From: Berberis thunbergii
Taxonomy: Eukaryota > Streptophyta > Magnoliopsida > Ranunculales > Berberidaceae
DNA length: 64,000 bases
Reading direction: 5' to 3'
Assembly: GCA_003290165.1 (NCBI GenBank)
Contig: QNQO01000537.1
Location: forward strand, 186,001 to 250,000
The notes under the pieces are model-generated. The model saw nothing but the letters and a program-made list of their open reading frames with translations, searched no databases and had not been told where the DNA came from. Positions 32,521-44,036 of the stretch are shown one piece after another. Each line of letters opens with the position of its first letter. Positions within the stretch are counted from its first letter, which is position 1. Made by a program: the position numbers and the translations under genes.

Positions 32521-32525
32521 TAGTG

Positions 32526-33232
32526 TAAAAAGTCTCATGAAATACATCTAACATAAGGATATTATCAAATATCATGATTTCCACTAATATAACTGTGACA
32601 TGTGCTAGTATGTGTTTTCTCAAAATAAAGGCAACAAAAATATTCTCTAAAATAAAATAAAAATACTCAAAACCCTTTTTTCACTTTTTTTTTTTAAATT
32701 CACCATGAGTTCAGATTTCAAATGCATTTTCATAAAGATTGTACACAATTACCGTAATCATCTAAGTATTCAATGGAGATTGAGTAGAATACAAAAATGA
32801 CTCGATTTAATTGTAAAATACGTTTTAAGCTCAAAGATTTTTGAAAATTGCACAAAAAATCCAATAAACCACACCCCCAAACCTAAACCAAACATTGTCC
32901 TCATTGTATAAAATAATAATCATGACAAATGAAGGAAAAAGAAGAGAGGGGGGTTAGAGTGATATTACCATGGTGAAGCTTTACCAATTTCAAATAGACA
33001 ATGTCCTCACAGTCACCAAAATATAAGAAAAACATACCGACGGGAGAAAGGAACATATGGGATGAAGGGCTCCAATTGACTCCAGTAGCAACACCTAAAA
33101 TAACCTGAAACACTAAAAGAAAAACATAAAAGCAAAAACCTAAACTAAAATAAAAAATAAAAAATAAAAAAATGAAAAATAAAAATAAAAATAAAAACCT
33201 AAACTAAAGATAGGTGGAGAACATCAAATCAA
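32526..33232 (-). other. Gypsy interior downstream of pol
   Basis: AT-rich noncoding sequence follows the integrase on the minus strand. It belongs with 22,112-23,347. It includes a stretch of A-rich simple sequence (33,150-33,205). Confidence 0.4.
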
Positions 33233-36200
33233 GTAGACAGGGGCAACCAGAGATATCTCTTCTGGCACCTCTACCCGCTCCACATAGTGCTTCAAACGTT
33301 GTCCATTTACTATAAATAATCTCCCATCTATTGGATCTTCAATTTCTATGGACCCATTGGGAAAACTTGTTTTACCATGAATGGGCCCGTCCATCTCGAT
33401 CTTAGCTTGCCAGGATGAAGATGAAGGCGTGAGTCATAGAGATAGACTCGTTGGTTGGGCTCAAAATGTTTCCTCAGAATTTGCTTATCATGAGCTGTTT
33501 TCATCTTCGCCATGTATATTCGGGAATTGTCATAGGCATCATTCCGCAACTCCTCAATTTCAGCCAACTGAAGTTTCCGCTGAATACCTGCATCATTAAG
33601 ATCAAAGTTAGTGCTTTTTACGGCCCAATAAGCGCGATGTTCTAACTCAACAGTTAAATGACAGATTTTTCCATATATAAGCCGATATAGAGACATCCCG
33701 ATAATTGTCTTATAAGCGATACGGTAAGCCCAAAGTGCATCAAGAAGGCGCAAGGACCAATCCTTCCTATCAGGATTCACCATCTTCTCGAAGATTTGTT
33801 TTACTTCTCGATTTTCCAACTCAGCTTGGCCATTTGTCTGCGGATGATAGGCATTGACAACCTTGTGATGAACTCCATACCTGCGCAACAAAGCTTCAAA
33901 AGAGCGATTACAAAAATGAGTCCTCTGATCACTAATAATGGCTCGTGGTGTACCGAAATGGGATAGAATGTGTTCTTTGATAAACTTGACAACAGTGTTG
34001 TTGTCATTGTTTCGGCATGCCATAGCCTCAACCCATTTGGACACATAGTCCACTGCAAGCAAAATATACAAATATCCAAAGGAATGTGGAAAAGGTCCCA
34101 TAAAATTAATCCCCCAACAATCAAATATCTCAATGACAAGGATGGGGTTAAGGGGCATCATGTGTCCCCGAGACAGTGCACCTAACTTCTGGCATCTATC
34201 ACAAGAACGACAATAATTGTTAGTGTCCTTAAACAATGTAGGCCAATATAATCCAAACTGTAAAAATTTTGTAGCGGTCTTTTTCATAGAAAAATGGCCT
34301 CCACAAGCTGCACTATGACAAAAATGTAAGACACTTTCAATCTCACCTTCAGGGATACAACGCCTCATGATTTGGTCGGGGCAATACTTATATAGATAAG
34401 GATCATCCCAATAAAAATTTCTTACCTCGACTAAAAATTTGCGCTTATCTTGAGCACTCCATGATGATGGAACTTTGCCGGAAACCAAGTAATTAACAAT
34501 GTGTGCATACCTTGGTACTTGAGTGACGGCGAATAGGTGTTCATCAGGGAAGTCATCACGGATGGGTGGGCCATTGGAAGAGTCAAAGAACTCCAAAAGA
34601 GACAAGTGATCTGCCACAACATTCTCGACCCCCTTCGTATCCTTTATAGTTAGATCAAATTCATGCAGAAGTAAATCCATCTAATCAATCTTGCCTTAGC
34701 ATCCTTTTACAAAGAATGAACTTAAGAGCCGCATGGTCTGTAAAAACAGTGATAGGTGTACCAATCAAATAAACACGAAATTTATCTAAAGCAAAAACTA
34801 CAGCTAGCAATTCTTTTTCAGTAGTCGAATAATTCTTTGAGCATCATTAAGTGTTCAACTGGCATAGTAAACAACAAATGGATTCCCTTCAGTTCGTTGT
34901 CCGAAGACTGCCCCCACAGCATAGTTGCTTACATCACACATTATCTCAAATGGTAAAGTCCAATCTGGTGGTTGCATGATGGGGGCAGAGGTGAGCCTAT
35001 CAATGAGTGTTCGGAAGGCGTCCTCACACTCTTGTGTCCATTGGAACACGACATCTTTGACCAGGAGGTTGCTTAATGGTCTAGAGATGGCAAAAAAATT
35101 ATGTATGAACCTCCTATAAAAACCCGCATGCCTTAGAAATGATCTCACATCCTTGACACTTTTAGGTGTAGGTAATTTAGAAATCAATTCAATTTTAGCT
35201 TTATCAACCTCGATTCCTTTATTAGAAACTATGTGTCCCAGAACTATTCCATAGGGAACCATAGAATGACATTTTTCCCAATTAAGCACCAGACCCTTCT
35301 CTTCACATCTACTTAAAACAACCTTCAAGTAAAGTAAACATGAATCAAAGGAATCACCAAAAACTTCCATATATTTTTCAACCATGTCACTAAAAATACT
35401 CATCATGCATCGCTGAAAAGTAGCCGGTGCATTACACAAACCAAATGGCATACGCCGAAAAACATAAGTACCAAAAGAACATGTGAAAGTGGTCTTATCC
35501 TGATCCTCTAATGCAATCTCAATATGATAATATCCTGAATACCCATCTAGAAAGCAATAGAAAGAATGACAAACTACTCGCTCTAAGATTTGGTCTATGA
35601 ATGGAAGTGGTAAGTGATCCTTGCGAGTGACAGAATTAAGTTTCTTATAATCAATGCACATGCGCCACCCTGTAACTACCTTAGTAGGAACAATCACCCC
35701 CTCATCATTAGTCACCATTGTTATTCTCGATTTCTTGGGAACTACTTGAGTTGGACTAACTCATTTGCTATCAGAGATGGGATAAATGATGTCTGCATCT
35801 AGCAATTTTAAAACTTCCTTTTTCACCACCTCTTTCATAGTAGGGTTAAGTCGTCTTTGAGGATCTCTACGGGGGTTAGCTCCTTCTTCTAAGTGGATCC
35901 TATGAAAACATATTAAGGGGCTAATACCTTTAATGTCAGCTATAGTCCAACCTAATGCAGATTTGTGCTCATGTAACATATTAATCAATTCTTCTTCTTG
36001 TGAGCTATCAAGCACGGAAGAAATAATAACAGGAAAGGTATCACCTGGTCCGAAGAATGCATGTTTAAGTCCCTCAGGCAGTGGAGCTAGGTCAACTTTC
36101 GGAGTTTCCACAGTGGATGGTTGTGGTTTCTTTTTTTCCTTTGGCAACTCCTCAAAGCATGGTTGCCATTGTCGCCCTCCTTTATCCTTTAACCCTGAAA

Positions 36201-36800
36201 CAACGAAAATATCAAAAGCATTGTCAGGATAAAGTGAATTCTCAAAATTAGAAATAGAAATGAGGTACTCTAAAGTTTCAGAATCTGCGCTCAGGAGCGC
36301 CTCCTCTGATATCAGCGTGTCTATCATGTAGGTATGATGACACTCATCATCATCATGTGGTTGCTTGCTAATATTGAATATGTTGACCTCCAGAGTCATG
36401 TTCCCAAAAGACAGCTTCATTAGACCGTTCCTGCAATTGATAAGAGCGCTAGCTGTGGCAAGAAAAGGTCTACCTAAAATAATCGGAACTGTAGACTCCA
36501 TATTAACCGCAGAATGAGTATCTAAAATAAGAAAGTCGACAGGATAGTAAAACTTATCAATCTGAAGCAAGACATCCTCGACTATTCCTCTTGGCTTCTT
36601 AATCGATCTATCTGCCAATTGTAGTACAACGGATGTGGGTTTAATCTCTCCTAGACCCAGTTGCAAATAAATAGAATATGGCATCAGATTTACACTTTCC
36701 CCTAAATCCAACAAGGCTTGGCCGAACTCATGAGTCCCAATCTGGCAGGTGACTGTAGGACACCCTGGATCTTTGTACTTGGGTGGTGTCCTCTGCTCAA
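33233..36800 (-). pseudogene. Gypsy pol: protease, reverse transcriptase, RNase H and integrase, inactivated
   Basis: On the minus strand the order is protease (ALLDLGESVNLMPYSIY), RT (GWRMCIDYKKLNS, FCFLDGYSGYYHI-like YCFLDGYSGYYHIEIA, RRMPFGLCNAPATFQRCM), RNase H and integrase (H2C2 zinc finger with CRSCDRC, then the core). Several lesions are visible. A TGA replaces the usual Trp near 35,757. The RT catalytic block with the Asp pair is deleted (EVF joins GDSFDSCL near 35,365). Frame breaks occur near 34,810-34,870. In integrase the first catalytic Asp is Asn ([10 protein letters not shown]); the second Asp (SDQRTHF) and the Glu ([10 protein letters not shown]) remain. A frameshift at about 33,350 precedes the C-terminal end. 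It cannot move by itself. Confidence 0.9.
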
Positions 36801-37549
36801 TCACCGCACTTACCTGTTCTATCAAGAAGGCAGTTTTCTTGACATGATGTTTCATCTTGATAGTGCATAGATCCTTGATGACCCTCGTATAAGTTGGTAC
36901 CTGTTTAATCACATGCAACAAAGGTAAGTTAATTTTAACCTGTTTCAAGTGTTCTAGAATCTCACCATGCATTTCTAATTTCTTTCCAGTAGGTCGTAGT
37001 GCTTGAGGAAAAGGAACTGAAACTGGAATGTTCTTGTTGGGCTCATCCTCAGGGATGCTCTCCTTTGCACTTGGGGAGGTGCCTATAGTCAGGGACAAGC
37101 TTGACCCGTCTAAAATCTTACCACTCCGAGTAGCGATGGCATTAACCTCTTTGACATTCTGAGAGTCTGAAGTAGAGGTTTGTGCCATAAGTTGGCCCTT
37201 TGGATTTGCTTGAGGCTGTGACGAAAATTGGCCCCGTTCTTGTACTGTTAATGAACTTGTCAGCTTGGTTATCTGGCCTTTGATCTCTTTGTTCTCTTCT
37301 GCCAATTGTGTCAATGCAACCTCAAATTTTTGATTAGTTTTACCTTGTGCCTCTATAAATGCATGCAATGTGTCTGATAAGGAACTTCTGTTAGATTGCA
37401 CATTGTACGGAGGTGCAGGGTATGACCTAGGTGGTTGTGCCTGTGAGTGTGTAGGTTGGTCTGCCTCGGACCTCCAGCCAAAGTTAGGGTGATCTCTCCA
37501 GCCAGAATTGTAAGTGTTAGAGAATGGTGAATAAGGCTTCTTGTACATC

Positions 37550-38592
37550 CCTAAGGCGTTAAATTGTTCATCATAAACCCCTCTCATCTCAGTCAAGGTT
37601 GGGCAATCCTGTGCGAAGTGTTCAACTCCCCCGCATATAAAACAGGCGTCCTGTAGCTCAACTATGGCAACAGTATGTGTGGGCCTACCATCCTTGGTCT
37701 TAAGTTCCTTTAACTCCCTAGTTACTCTATCCAATTGGGCTATAAGGCTATCCTCTTCCCTAAGTTGGTAAACTCCAGCTGGGCGTGTTCTATCCGTGCT
37801 CTCAGTAGCACTTGGACCAGTCCAAGTATGAGCCTTTTCAGCCAAGTCATTCAGGTACTCAATGGCTTCGTCAGGGTCCTTTTGCAAAAACTCTCCATTA
37901 CACATGCAAAAACTCTCCATTACACATCATCTCAACGAACTGACGTTCTCTACTGGTGAGCCCCTCATAAAAATAACTGACTAAGTGCCAACTCTCATAC
38001 CCATGGTGTGGGCATGTATTCAAAAGATCCTTGAACCTTTCCCATGCTTGATATAATGTCTCGCTATTCTTTTGGGTGAAGGAAGAAATTTGTTTCTTTA
38101 GAACGTTGGTTTTGTGGTGAGGAAAGTATTTATTAAAAAATGCTTGGGTCATCTCCTCCCACGAACCTATAGACCTTGGTCGCAAAGAGTATAGCCAACT
38201 CTTTGCTTTTTCCTTAAGGGAAAAAGGAAAAAACCTTAGTCTAACCGAGTCTACAACCTCAACTCTGTTGTGAAAAGTTGCACAACTTCCTCGAATTCCC
38301 TAATGTGAACATAAGGATTCTCACTCTCTAGGCCATGAAAAGTGGGTAATAATTGTATCATACCCGGCTTAAAATCTAGCTTGGGTGTACTTAGTGCAAA
38401 CATGATACATGATGGAGTAGCAGTGCGCGTGGGGTGGAGATAGTCCTTTAGCGACCGAACATAGTCATCTTCGTGATTACTCATGGTGTTGGAATTAGAA
38501 GTAGAACTTAATTTGGCCTCAATGTGAATTTGTGGGTGTTCTAAATTTGGGATCCTAATTAGCCTCCCTAAGTGGTCTCTATTCCAACTCAC
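37550..38592 (-). pseudogene. Gypsy gag with CCHC zinc knuckle, frameshifted
   Basis: The minus strand from ATG 38,592 encodes SLKDYLHPTRTATPSCIM, LLPTFHGLESENPYVHIREF, then after a frame change RFFPFSLKEKAKSWLYSLRP, NKYFPHHKTNVLKKQISSF and a CX2CX4HX4C knuckle (CFICGGVEHFAQDC, near 37,640). One frameshift lies near 38,255. A second comes from an exact 22-bp tandem duplication (37,883-37,904 and 37,905-37,926). Downstream, gag continues into protease and RT in one frame. Confidence 0.9.
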
Positions 38593-38739
38593 TCCCCCAA
38601 AGTTTTTTCTTGCAATTTTTTTAGAAATAAAATTAAAATTAAACTGGACCTAAAACCTAAAAATAGAATAAAATAAAATAAAATAAAACAATAAGCAAGA
38701 AAGATAATACTCGAAACCTTCTTTGTAGAATGTCGCTTG

Positions 38740-38759
38740 TTCCCCGGCAACGACTCCAA
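38740..38759 (-). other. Primer binding site of the second gypsy element
   Basis: Read on the minus strand, TTGGAGTCGTTGCCGGGGAA lies 4 bases inside the 5' LTR end. It has the form of the TGG-starting primer binding sites next to plant gypsy 5' LTRs and fixes the element's orientation. Confidence 0.7.
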
Positions 38760-38763
38760 AATT

Positions 38764-40475
38764 TGATTACGCCCAAACAATACACGCGGTCAATTGCAGT
38801 AAAAATTTGGATGTCGATCCCACGAGGAAAAGCGATTTACAAAACAAGGTCAAGGAAGAAAAACTACGCGAAACTAAAGTTAAGAAATTCTAACAAATTT
38901 AAAATAAGAAATTTTATTTTGTTTAATGAATATTAAGTTTGGAAAAAATCACAAGGTTCCAAGAATCCCTCCTAGATTTTACGTGCCAACTAGTATTGAT
39001 TCACTATGATGACTCAACTACGTGTTTCACATCCCAAACAACGTAATCAGAAAAATAGTCTTTTATGCATTAATATATCCTAGTGTAAATAGATTTTAGA
39101 TTTCACTTTTTCTAGAAAGCACAAAGATTGGTCATATGTGATGTCCTAAACTTATGATATATTCGGAGACAATAACGTAATAAATGACGATCACATATAA
39201 CTAACCTACGGGAATCAATTGATCTTTAAACATTCCACATATAAGAGAAGCGTGACTAAGCTTATTTGGAGAAGAAAAGATAACCACCGGAATAATAATA
39301 ATCTACGAAGAAATTTATGAAATCTTTGTCACTAAAATAACATAAATTTCTATATTAAATAAAAGTGAAAATCATTCAACACCATTATTCATCGTGAAAG
39401 CTTAAAGCAAATTAAATACTAATTTAGTTCGTTACATTTAGGAGTTCACCTCTTCGCCTTGTGTAAAGTTTAGTGACGCATGGTGGAGGTGACGAAAGCA
39501 ACAACGGAGGTGGAATTCATCGACTTGGCAGTGCGTGGTAAATCAGCAATGCGCACACTGCTGCTCTGCGTGTCCACTCCATGTTGTCCTGCTGCGTACT
39601 CTGCTGCTCTGGACAGCGTGTTGGCTGCTGCTGGACAGACCTTCTCTTCTCTTGTATTGAGTCGTCGCTCCCCTCCTGCATTTTTGTTCCTGCCGTCCTC
39701 TTGTTGCAAAGAAACAAATAATAATATATCCTATTGGTTGCTGTCCTCTTTTTGGTTAAAAAGCCCCCTTGCCCTATTGAGCCCAAATTAGCAACCAAAA
39801 TACTCATTCTATGTTGGTGGATCCCCAAGCCAAATCCAATTGGAAACAAAAGGGTGAGACCCTTTTGTTTGGATTATGTTTTAATAAAAGGAAAAATGGG
39901 TTTGGCTATGTTCATCCATATCACTTCTTTGTACCACCAAAATTCAAAATTAATTTCTTTCATTTTTTCCTTTGGTTATCTTAATCTTTGGCTTGAGTGT
40001 CTCCCGCTCCACTTCGTTAATTTGTCTATGAATTTCAAAATTGCCATGCTAATGCACTTTTGACATTTAAACTCCAAATCCTACAAAATAGAATAATTAA
40101 ACTAAAATACACTATTCGAAACACTAACAAACATAAGTTAGGAGGTCTATTATGTAATAATTATGTGAATATCAAATACCCCCAAGCCTACATTTTGCTA
40201 GTCCTCGAGCAAAACAAAATTAAGAATAAAATCCTAACTCACTTTCGTAGGAACCACGGTTGCACTTACCTTAACGTGCAACAAGGCTTTAAACCCCTAG
40301 ATTACCTCTAGTGGACGAGTTATAGTCTCGTGAAGGTTTCCAGAAATGTTACCCCCAAACATTACTGACTCAATAAAACAAAATCTATTTTCTAAAAACA
40401 TAATGCAAAAACATGGGCATTCTCCTTTATTTTCCGCAGAGTAATTTTCTAATTGCTTAAAATTCAAGAAAAACA
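38764..40475 (-). repeat. 5' LTR of the second gypsy element (about 1712 bp)
   Basis: This is the mate of 20,372-22,111, starting TGATTACGCCCAAACAATAC on the plus strand and ending CAAGAAAAACA. The first base of divergence from the left LTR's surroundings is at 40,478. Confidence 0.85.
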
Positions 40476-40610
40476 ACAATGATTAGTGGTGTATTCATTT
40501 TCGTATTGCTGGGTGAAGTAAGTATTGTTGGGTTCACATCAATGTCTTTGAGGTTGAAGAAGATGATGATTAGTGGTGTATTCATTTTCGTATTTCTTCT
40601 ATTTTAGATC
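40476..40610 (+). pseudogene. PPO: PPO-like C-terminal tail next to the gypsy LTR
   Basis: 40,532-40,573 reads VHINVFEVEEDDD and TAG, matching the end of the PPO KFDV exon (RIDLFEVEEDDE at 256-864; ADLFEVEDDE at 7624). Sequence upstream of it, where KLVVTLVPRLG should be, is missing. A 29-bp word starting ATGATTAGTGGTGTATTCAT occurs at 40,479-40,507 and again at 40,566-40,594, so the stop codon region and 3' UTR are duplicated across 87 bp. It may be the lost end of the relic at 12,622-13,069. Confidence 0.6.
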
Positions 40611-43600
40611 TTGATGCTCTAAAGATCTTGGAAATTTTGGGTTGTTAGCACAATTTAATGTCATTTGTGTGGACAAGAACATACAAAGCGACCTGTCAAT
40701 CAAAATTTTCTATTAATTGTAGCAATGCCCACTTCTATGTTGCTAAAGTCTGAATATTCATGACTATAACACCCCTAAATTTCACAAAGCTAATATTTTT
40801 TATTTTGAATTAAATGAAATAGAGTTACATTTAATTGAATTTAAATTTTAGGGTTTTATTTTCATGAGTTTTGGAGGACTACCCTTAGAATTTTAGTGGG
40901 AGCGAATAGCTACCCACAATATTAAAAAAAAACCTTCATTTCCTTCTTCTCTTGTGAAACAGAGAGAGCAAGCTTTGTTCTTCCTCTTATCCTTATTCGG
41001 TAACAGCGGCTGGCGTTGAGACGTTGCCGCACGTTTCTTCGCTCAACCTCCTTTCTCATTCCTCTATCTTCCCTTTCAATCCCTTCATATTTCGGTGCCA
41101 AAAATAGGTTTGCAAGCATGGGATTTGGCGGTGTGTGATGTTGCGTTAGAGAACGGTCGATGTGGCAATGGTTAACGCGTGTTCGTTCGTTTGCCTGCCT
41201 ATATGTTGATCGAGTTTCAATTCTCTGTTCAAATGTGAGTTTTTCTTCATCTTCTTTTCATACATTTTGTCTAGACTAATCTATGTATTTGGGATAGATT
41301 TTTATTGAATTGTTCATATTTGGGATGAAGTGGATTTTGAGAAAACCAAACCAATATACATTCTCTGTTGTGTAAATGGGAAGTTAAAATGTTTTGTTTT
41401 CTAGATTTGAGGAGTATGTTGAGTAATTATCACTACTTTTTATGAGTTTTCTTTGTTTTTCAATTGTTCTTCTTTGTTCATTGCTTGCAATACGATATAA
41501 ATGGATGTTTCACGATGTCAGAAAACTATGCCAAGTTTGAAAACGTATGTGTTGAGATTGCCTTTGAATTATTTGATGAAATGCACACGAGAAACTTTTG
41601 CACAATTTTGTTATAAATCTGGGTGTGTGAGAAAGCATGGTAGGTGTGAGAGTATGTTAAAACTGTATGTGGTCCTTACACAACAAATTAAGTATAGATG
41701 CATTCCTCCCCACCCCATACTCCATAAAAATCTATACACTGACCTTGTCATGGCATCTAAAATTAACCCAAATGAGACTTGGAAAGCAACTCAAAGTAAT
41801 TAAATGCATACCCATTTGATTTGTTGACAATGAAAATAAATGACATATGGCGGAGTTATATGTTTTGTTTGTTGTGTTTGTCATTGCCTTCATTTGCATG
41901 AGTTATACTATTAAGAACCCTCATTTGTACCCACTCATTATTTGTGAAAGCATCGAAGTTCCAATGGGGATAATTAGTATGAGATAAATAATTAGATGTG
42001 GATACATAAAAGAAAGAGGTTTAGGGACAGTAGGCTTGGATTTGGGTTCTTCAAAGAACTTGCTGCCAAGGAGGGCCTTACCGCAACTTGACGTTGAAAT
42101 GCCAATTTTATTAGCTAACTTGATGATGGATCTTAAGATATAATTGATTAACTTGACAAGTTAAATTGAGATCACAGATAAGGGATTGGTTCCATGCATG
42201 TTTGTAGGATTGGATTGTGATACATGATTGATCTTTTCTATTGATAACCATCCAGTATGTTAGGATTGTAATTGGTTTTGAGATTGGACTTTCAAATGAG
42301 AATCCAAGGAACCATTTGGACATGAGACATTAGTTAGAATCAACAGGCTGTTGCCGAGGAGATCAATGGTAGTTATTGTTTACTTTATATGTATGAATCA
42401 AGTGTGAATTTCCATCTTTAGTAGAGCTTGGGGCTTGGGGCTCAATGTGAGCTGAAACTGAAATTTGTCCGGTAATTGGACTGATCTTGTGTAGTTTTTT
42501 TCCCGGAGTTTTGATTGGGTTTTTGAGTAGGTATAGTATCATGTGATATATCAAAAGTTTTCAGTTTAAGTCTAGTTTCTAAAGGATTTGACGGTATGAC
42601 AATCTGAGTTGTGTACAGGAAGATATACTCATTTTAGTGACAATAGCTAAATCAGCCGAAGGCTGACAGATGGCCTGTTTTGTTTGTAAAATCTGTACTA
42701 TTATAGACATAATAATGGGGTGTGCCTTATATGGTTGGAAACCTATTTGTGTCTACTTTTTATTGCCCCAAACGGTATGAAATTTGGAGTTCTAACGTGA
42801 GAGTTATGTACATTTGAGTGATAATTGGTCAAGCTATTCGGTTAGGACAGCTTGTTCATTTCGGTGTTGTTGGCAGGGTTATTTATTTGACTGTTTTTGG
42901 ATTGAAACATGGTTGTTTATGGTATATTTTGGGTTTTCTTGAGTCGCATTTGATGTAAAAGAAAAATGTTGTTTGGAGCCGAATGAAGTTACAATTGATC
43001 GCCCGAATAAGGTTGGTTGCTGGGATGACTGTAGGGTCAAATTGATTTTATTTCAACATCGAAATTGGGTTGTAATGGGATTATTGTGATAGCTGAAATT
43101 AGGGTGTATTGGTTTTGTTGTGCGGACTAAAGCGTGATTTTCTCGAGATTGTGTTATGGGCTGCAACAAGGATGTTTCCGGTTGAGTTTGGGGAAGGCTA
43201 CGATTGACCTTAGATGGTTGGTTTTAGTAGATTTTGGGGGTTGTTTGTAGCAATGTTTAAAGCTTATTTCAGCTAATTTAAGTGGGCCTTTCAGCTAAAT
43301 TTTGGATGTTCTAATAAGTTGATTTAGAGGGATGTTCTAGTTGATATACTTGGTTGTACGTACGAATCAGTCCAAGCTGTTGTTTGTTTCAGTTGAATTT
43401 AGAGTTTTCTTTTTATTGAGTTCCATGCTTCGGTTTCTACAGTTTGATGGATCTAAAATGCAAATCCCTTTTGTGATTCTCTTGCATTTTAGTTGTTTAC
43501 TTTGCCTTAAAGGATGGGGTGATATAAATGCAACTTTTGTGATGAACATTTTGAACTCCTTTGCTATATGCGGTAATGTATGATAATGATAATTTGAGTA

Positions 43601-44036
43601 TGGTTTATATATATATGTTATTTTTTGTTTATGGTTAACCATGTTATTAAGTAACGATGTTTTATTCCATAGCTTGAATTAGACTCAATAAGGAGTTATG
43701 ACTGAAAGTGTGATGTTATGATACTTGTAGGAACTTAAACCCTCTTATTGAATGGGTTTGATCCCCGCTCTGCTATATAAAATTTGTTTCCAAAATATGC
43801 TATGTTTCCCCACTGAGATTGTGATGAATCGATTTATAATTGACAAAGTGTCATTGTGGGAGAAAATTGAAATTTCAAAAATAAATGATATTGATAAACT
43901 TTGATTCCTGAAAATTTAATCACCTGAAATTGTATCACTTAGAACTACCACACCTCTTTTATTTATTATTTCTCCTATCTTATAGAGAAACTAAATAACC
44001 TGTGGGTTGTCTTGTGGATGTGGGCATCCCTTTCTT
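40611..44036. other. No recognised gene; possibly part of a long LTR or noncoding element
   Basis: There are no long recognisable coding frames. The segment near 40,765 (CTATAACACCCCTAAATTTC), followed by a CT-rich and GAGAGA leader, resembles the start of long Ty3/gypsy LTRs. No partner LTR, primer binding site or polypurine tract was found, so I leave it unclassified. An open frame of 100 codons at 41,501-41,803 matches nothing I know. Confidence 0.25.

Larger units (their letters stand above)
23348..32525 (+). mobile_element. Gene-capturing (Pack-type) CACTA transposon, 9178 bp, TSD TAA
   Basis: The left end is CACTACACCAAAAGGGCTGA and the right end, read inverted, CACTACACCAAAAACCCCCA, so the outer TIRs share 13 bp. 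TAA flanks both ends (23,345-23,347 and 32,526-32,528). Subterminal regions (23,378-23,480 and 32,171-32,520) are full of the palindromic motif GCCACGG..TTAAAACCGTGGC, the kind of array bound by TNPA in En/Spm. No transposase is present. Instead it holds partial exons of COX6A, a PROSC-type protein, DOHH, a PP2C, an unidentified gene and an organellar RecA, all on the plus strand with splice sites largely kept. A second CACTA left end sits internally at 30,291. Confidence 0.85.
20372..40475 (-). mobile_element. Second Ty3/gypsy retrotransposon, minus strand, split by a CACTA element
   Basis: Two LTRs in the same orientation bound it: 20,372-22,111 and 38,764-40,475. On the minus strand the 5' LTR is the right one, followed by a primer binding site (38,740-38,759), gag, protease, RT, RNase H and integrase down to about 33,233. 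The 3' untranslated part is split between 32,526-33,232 and 22,112-23,347 by the CACTA element. The outer flanks are GATTC on the left and ACAAT on the right, so no target duplication is visible. Subtracting the CACTA leaves about 10.9 kb. Confidence 0.85.

Noticed and set aside
33381..33645. Plus-strand open frames opposite the integrase
   Set aside because: They are reverse shadows of the well-recognised minus-strand integrase.
20367..40480. A 5-bp target duplication for the second gypsy element
   Set aside because: GATTC at the left and ACAAT at the right do not match; a GATT word near 40,481 is offset and is explained by the duplicated PPO-tail word.
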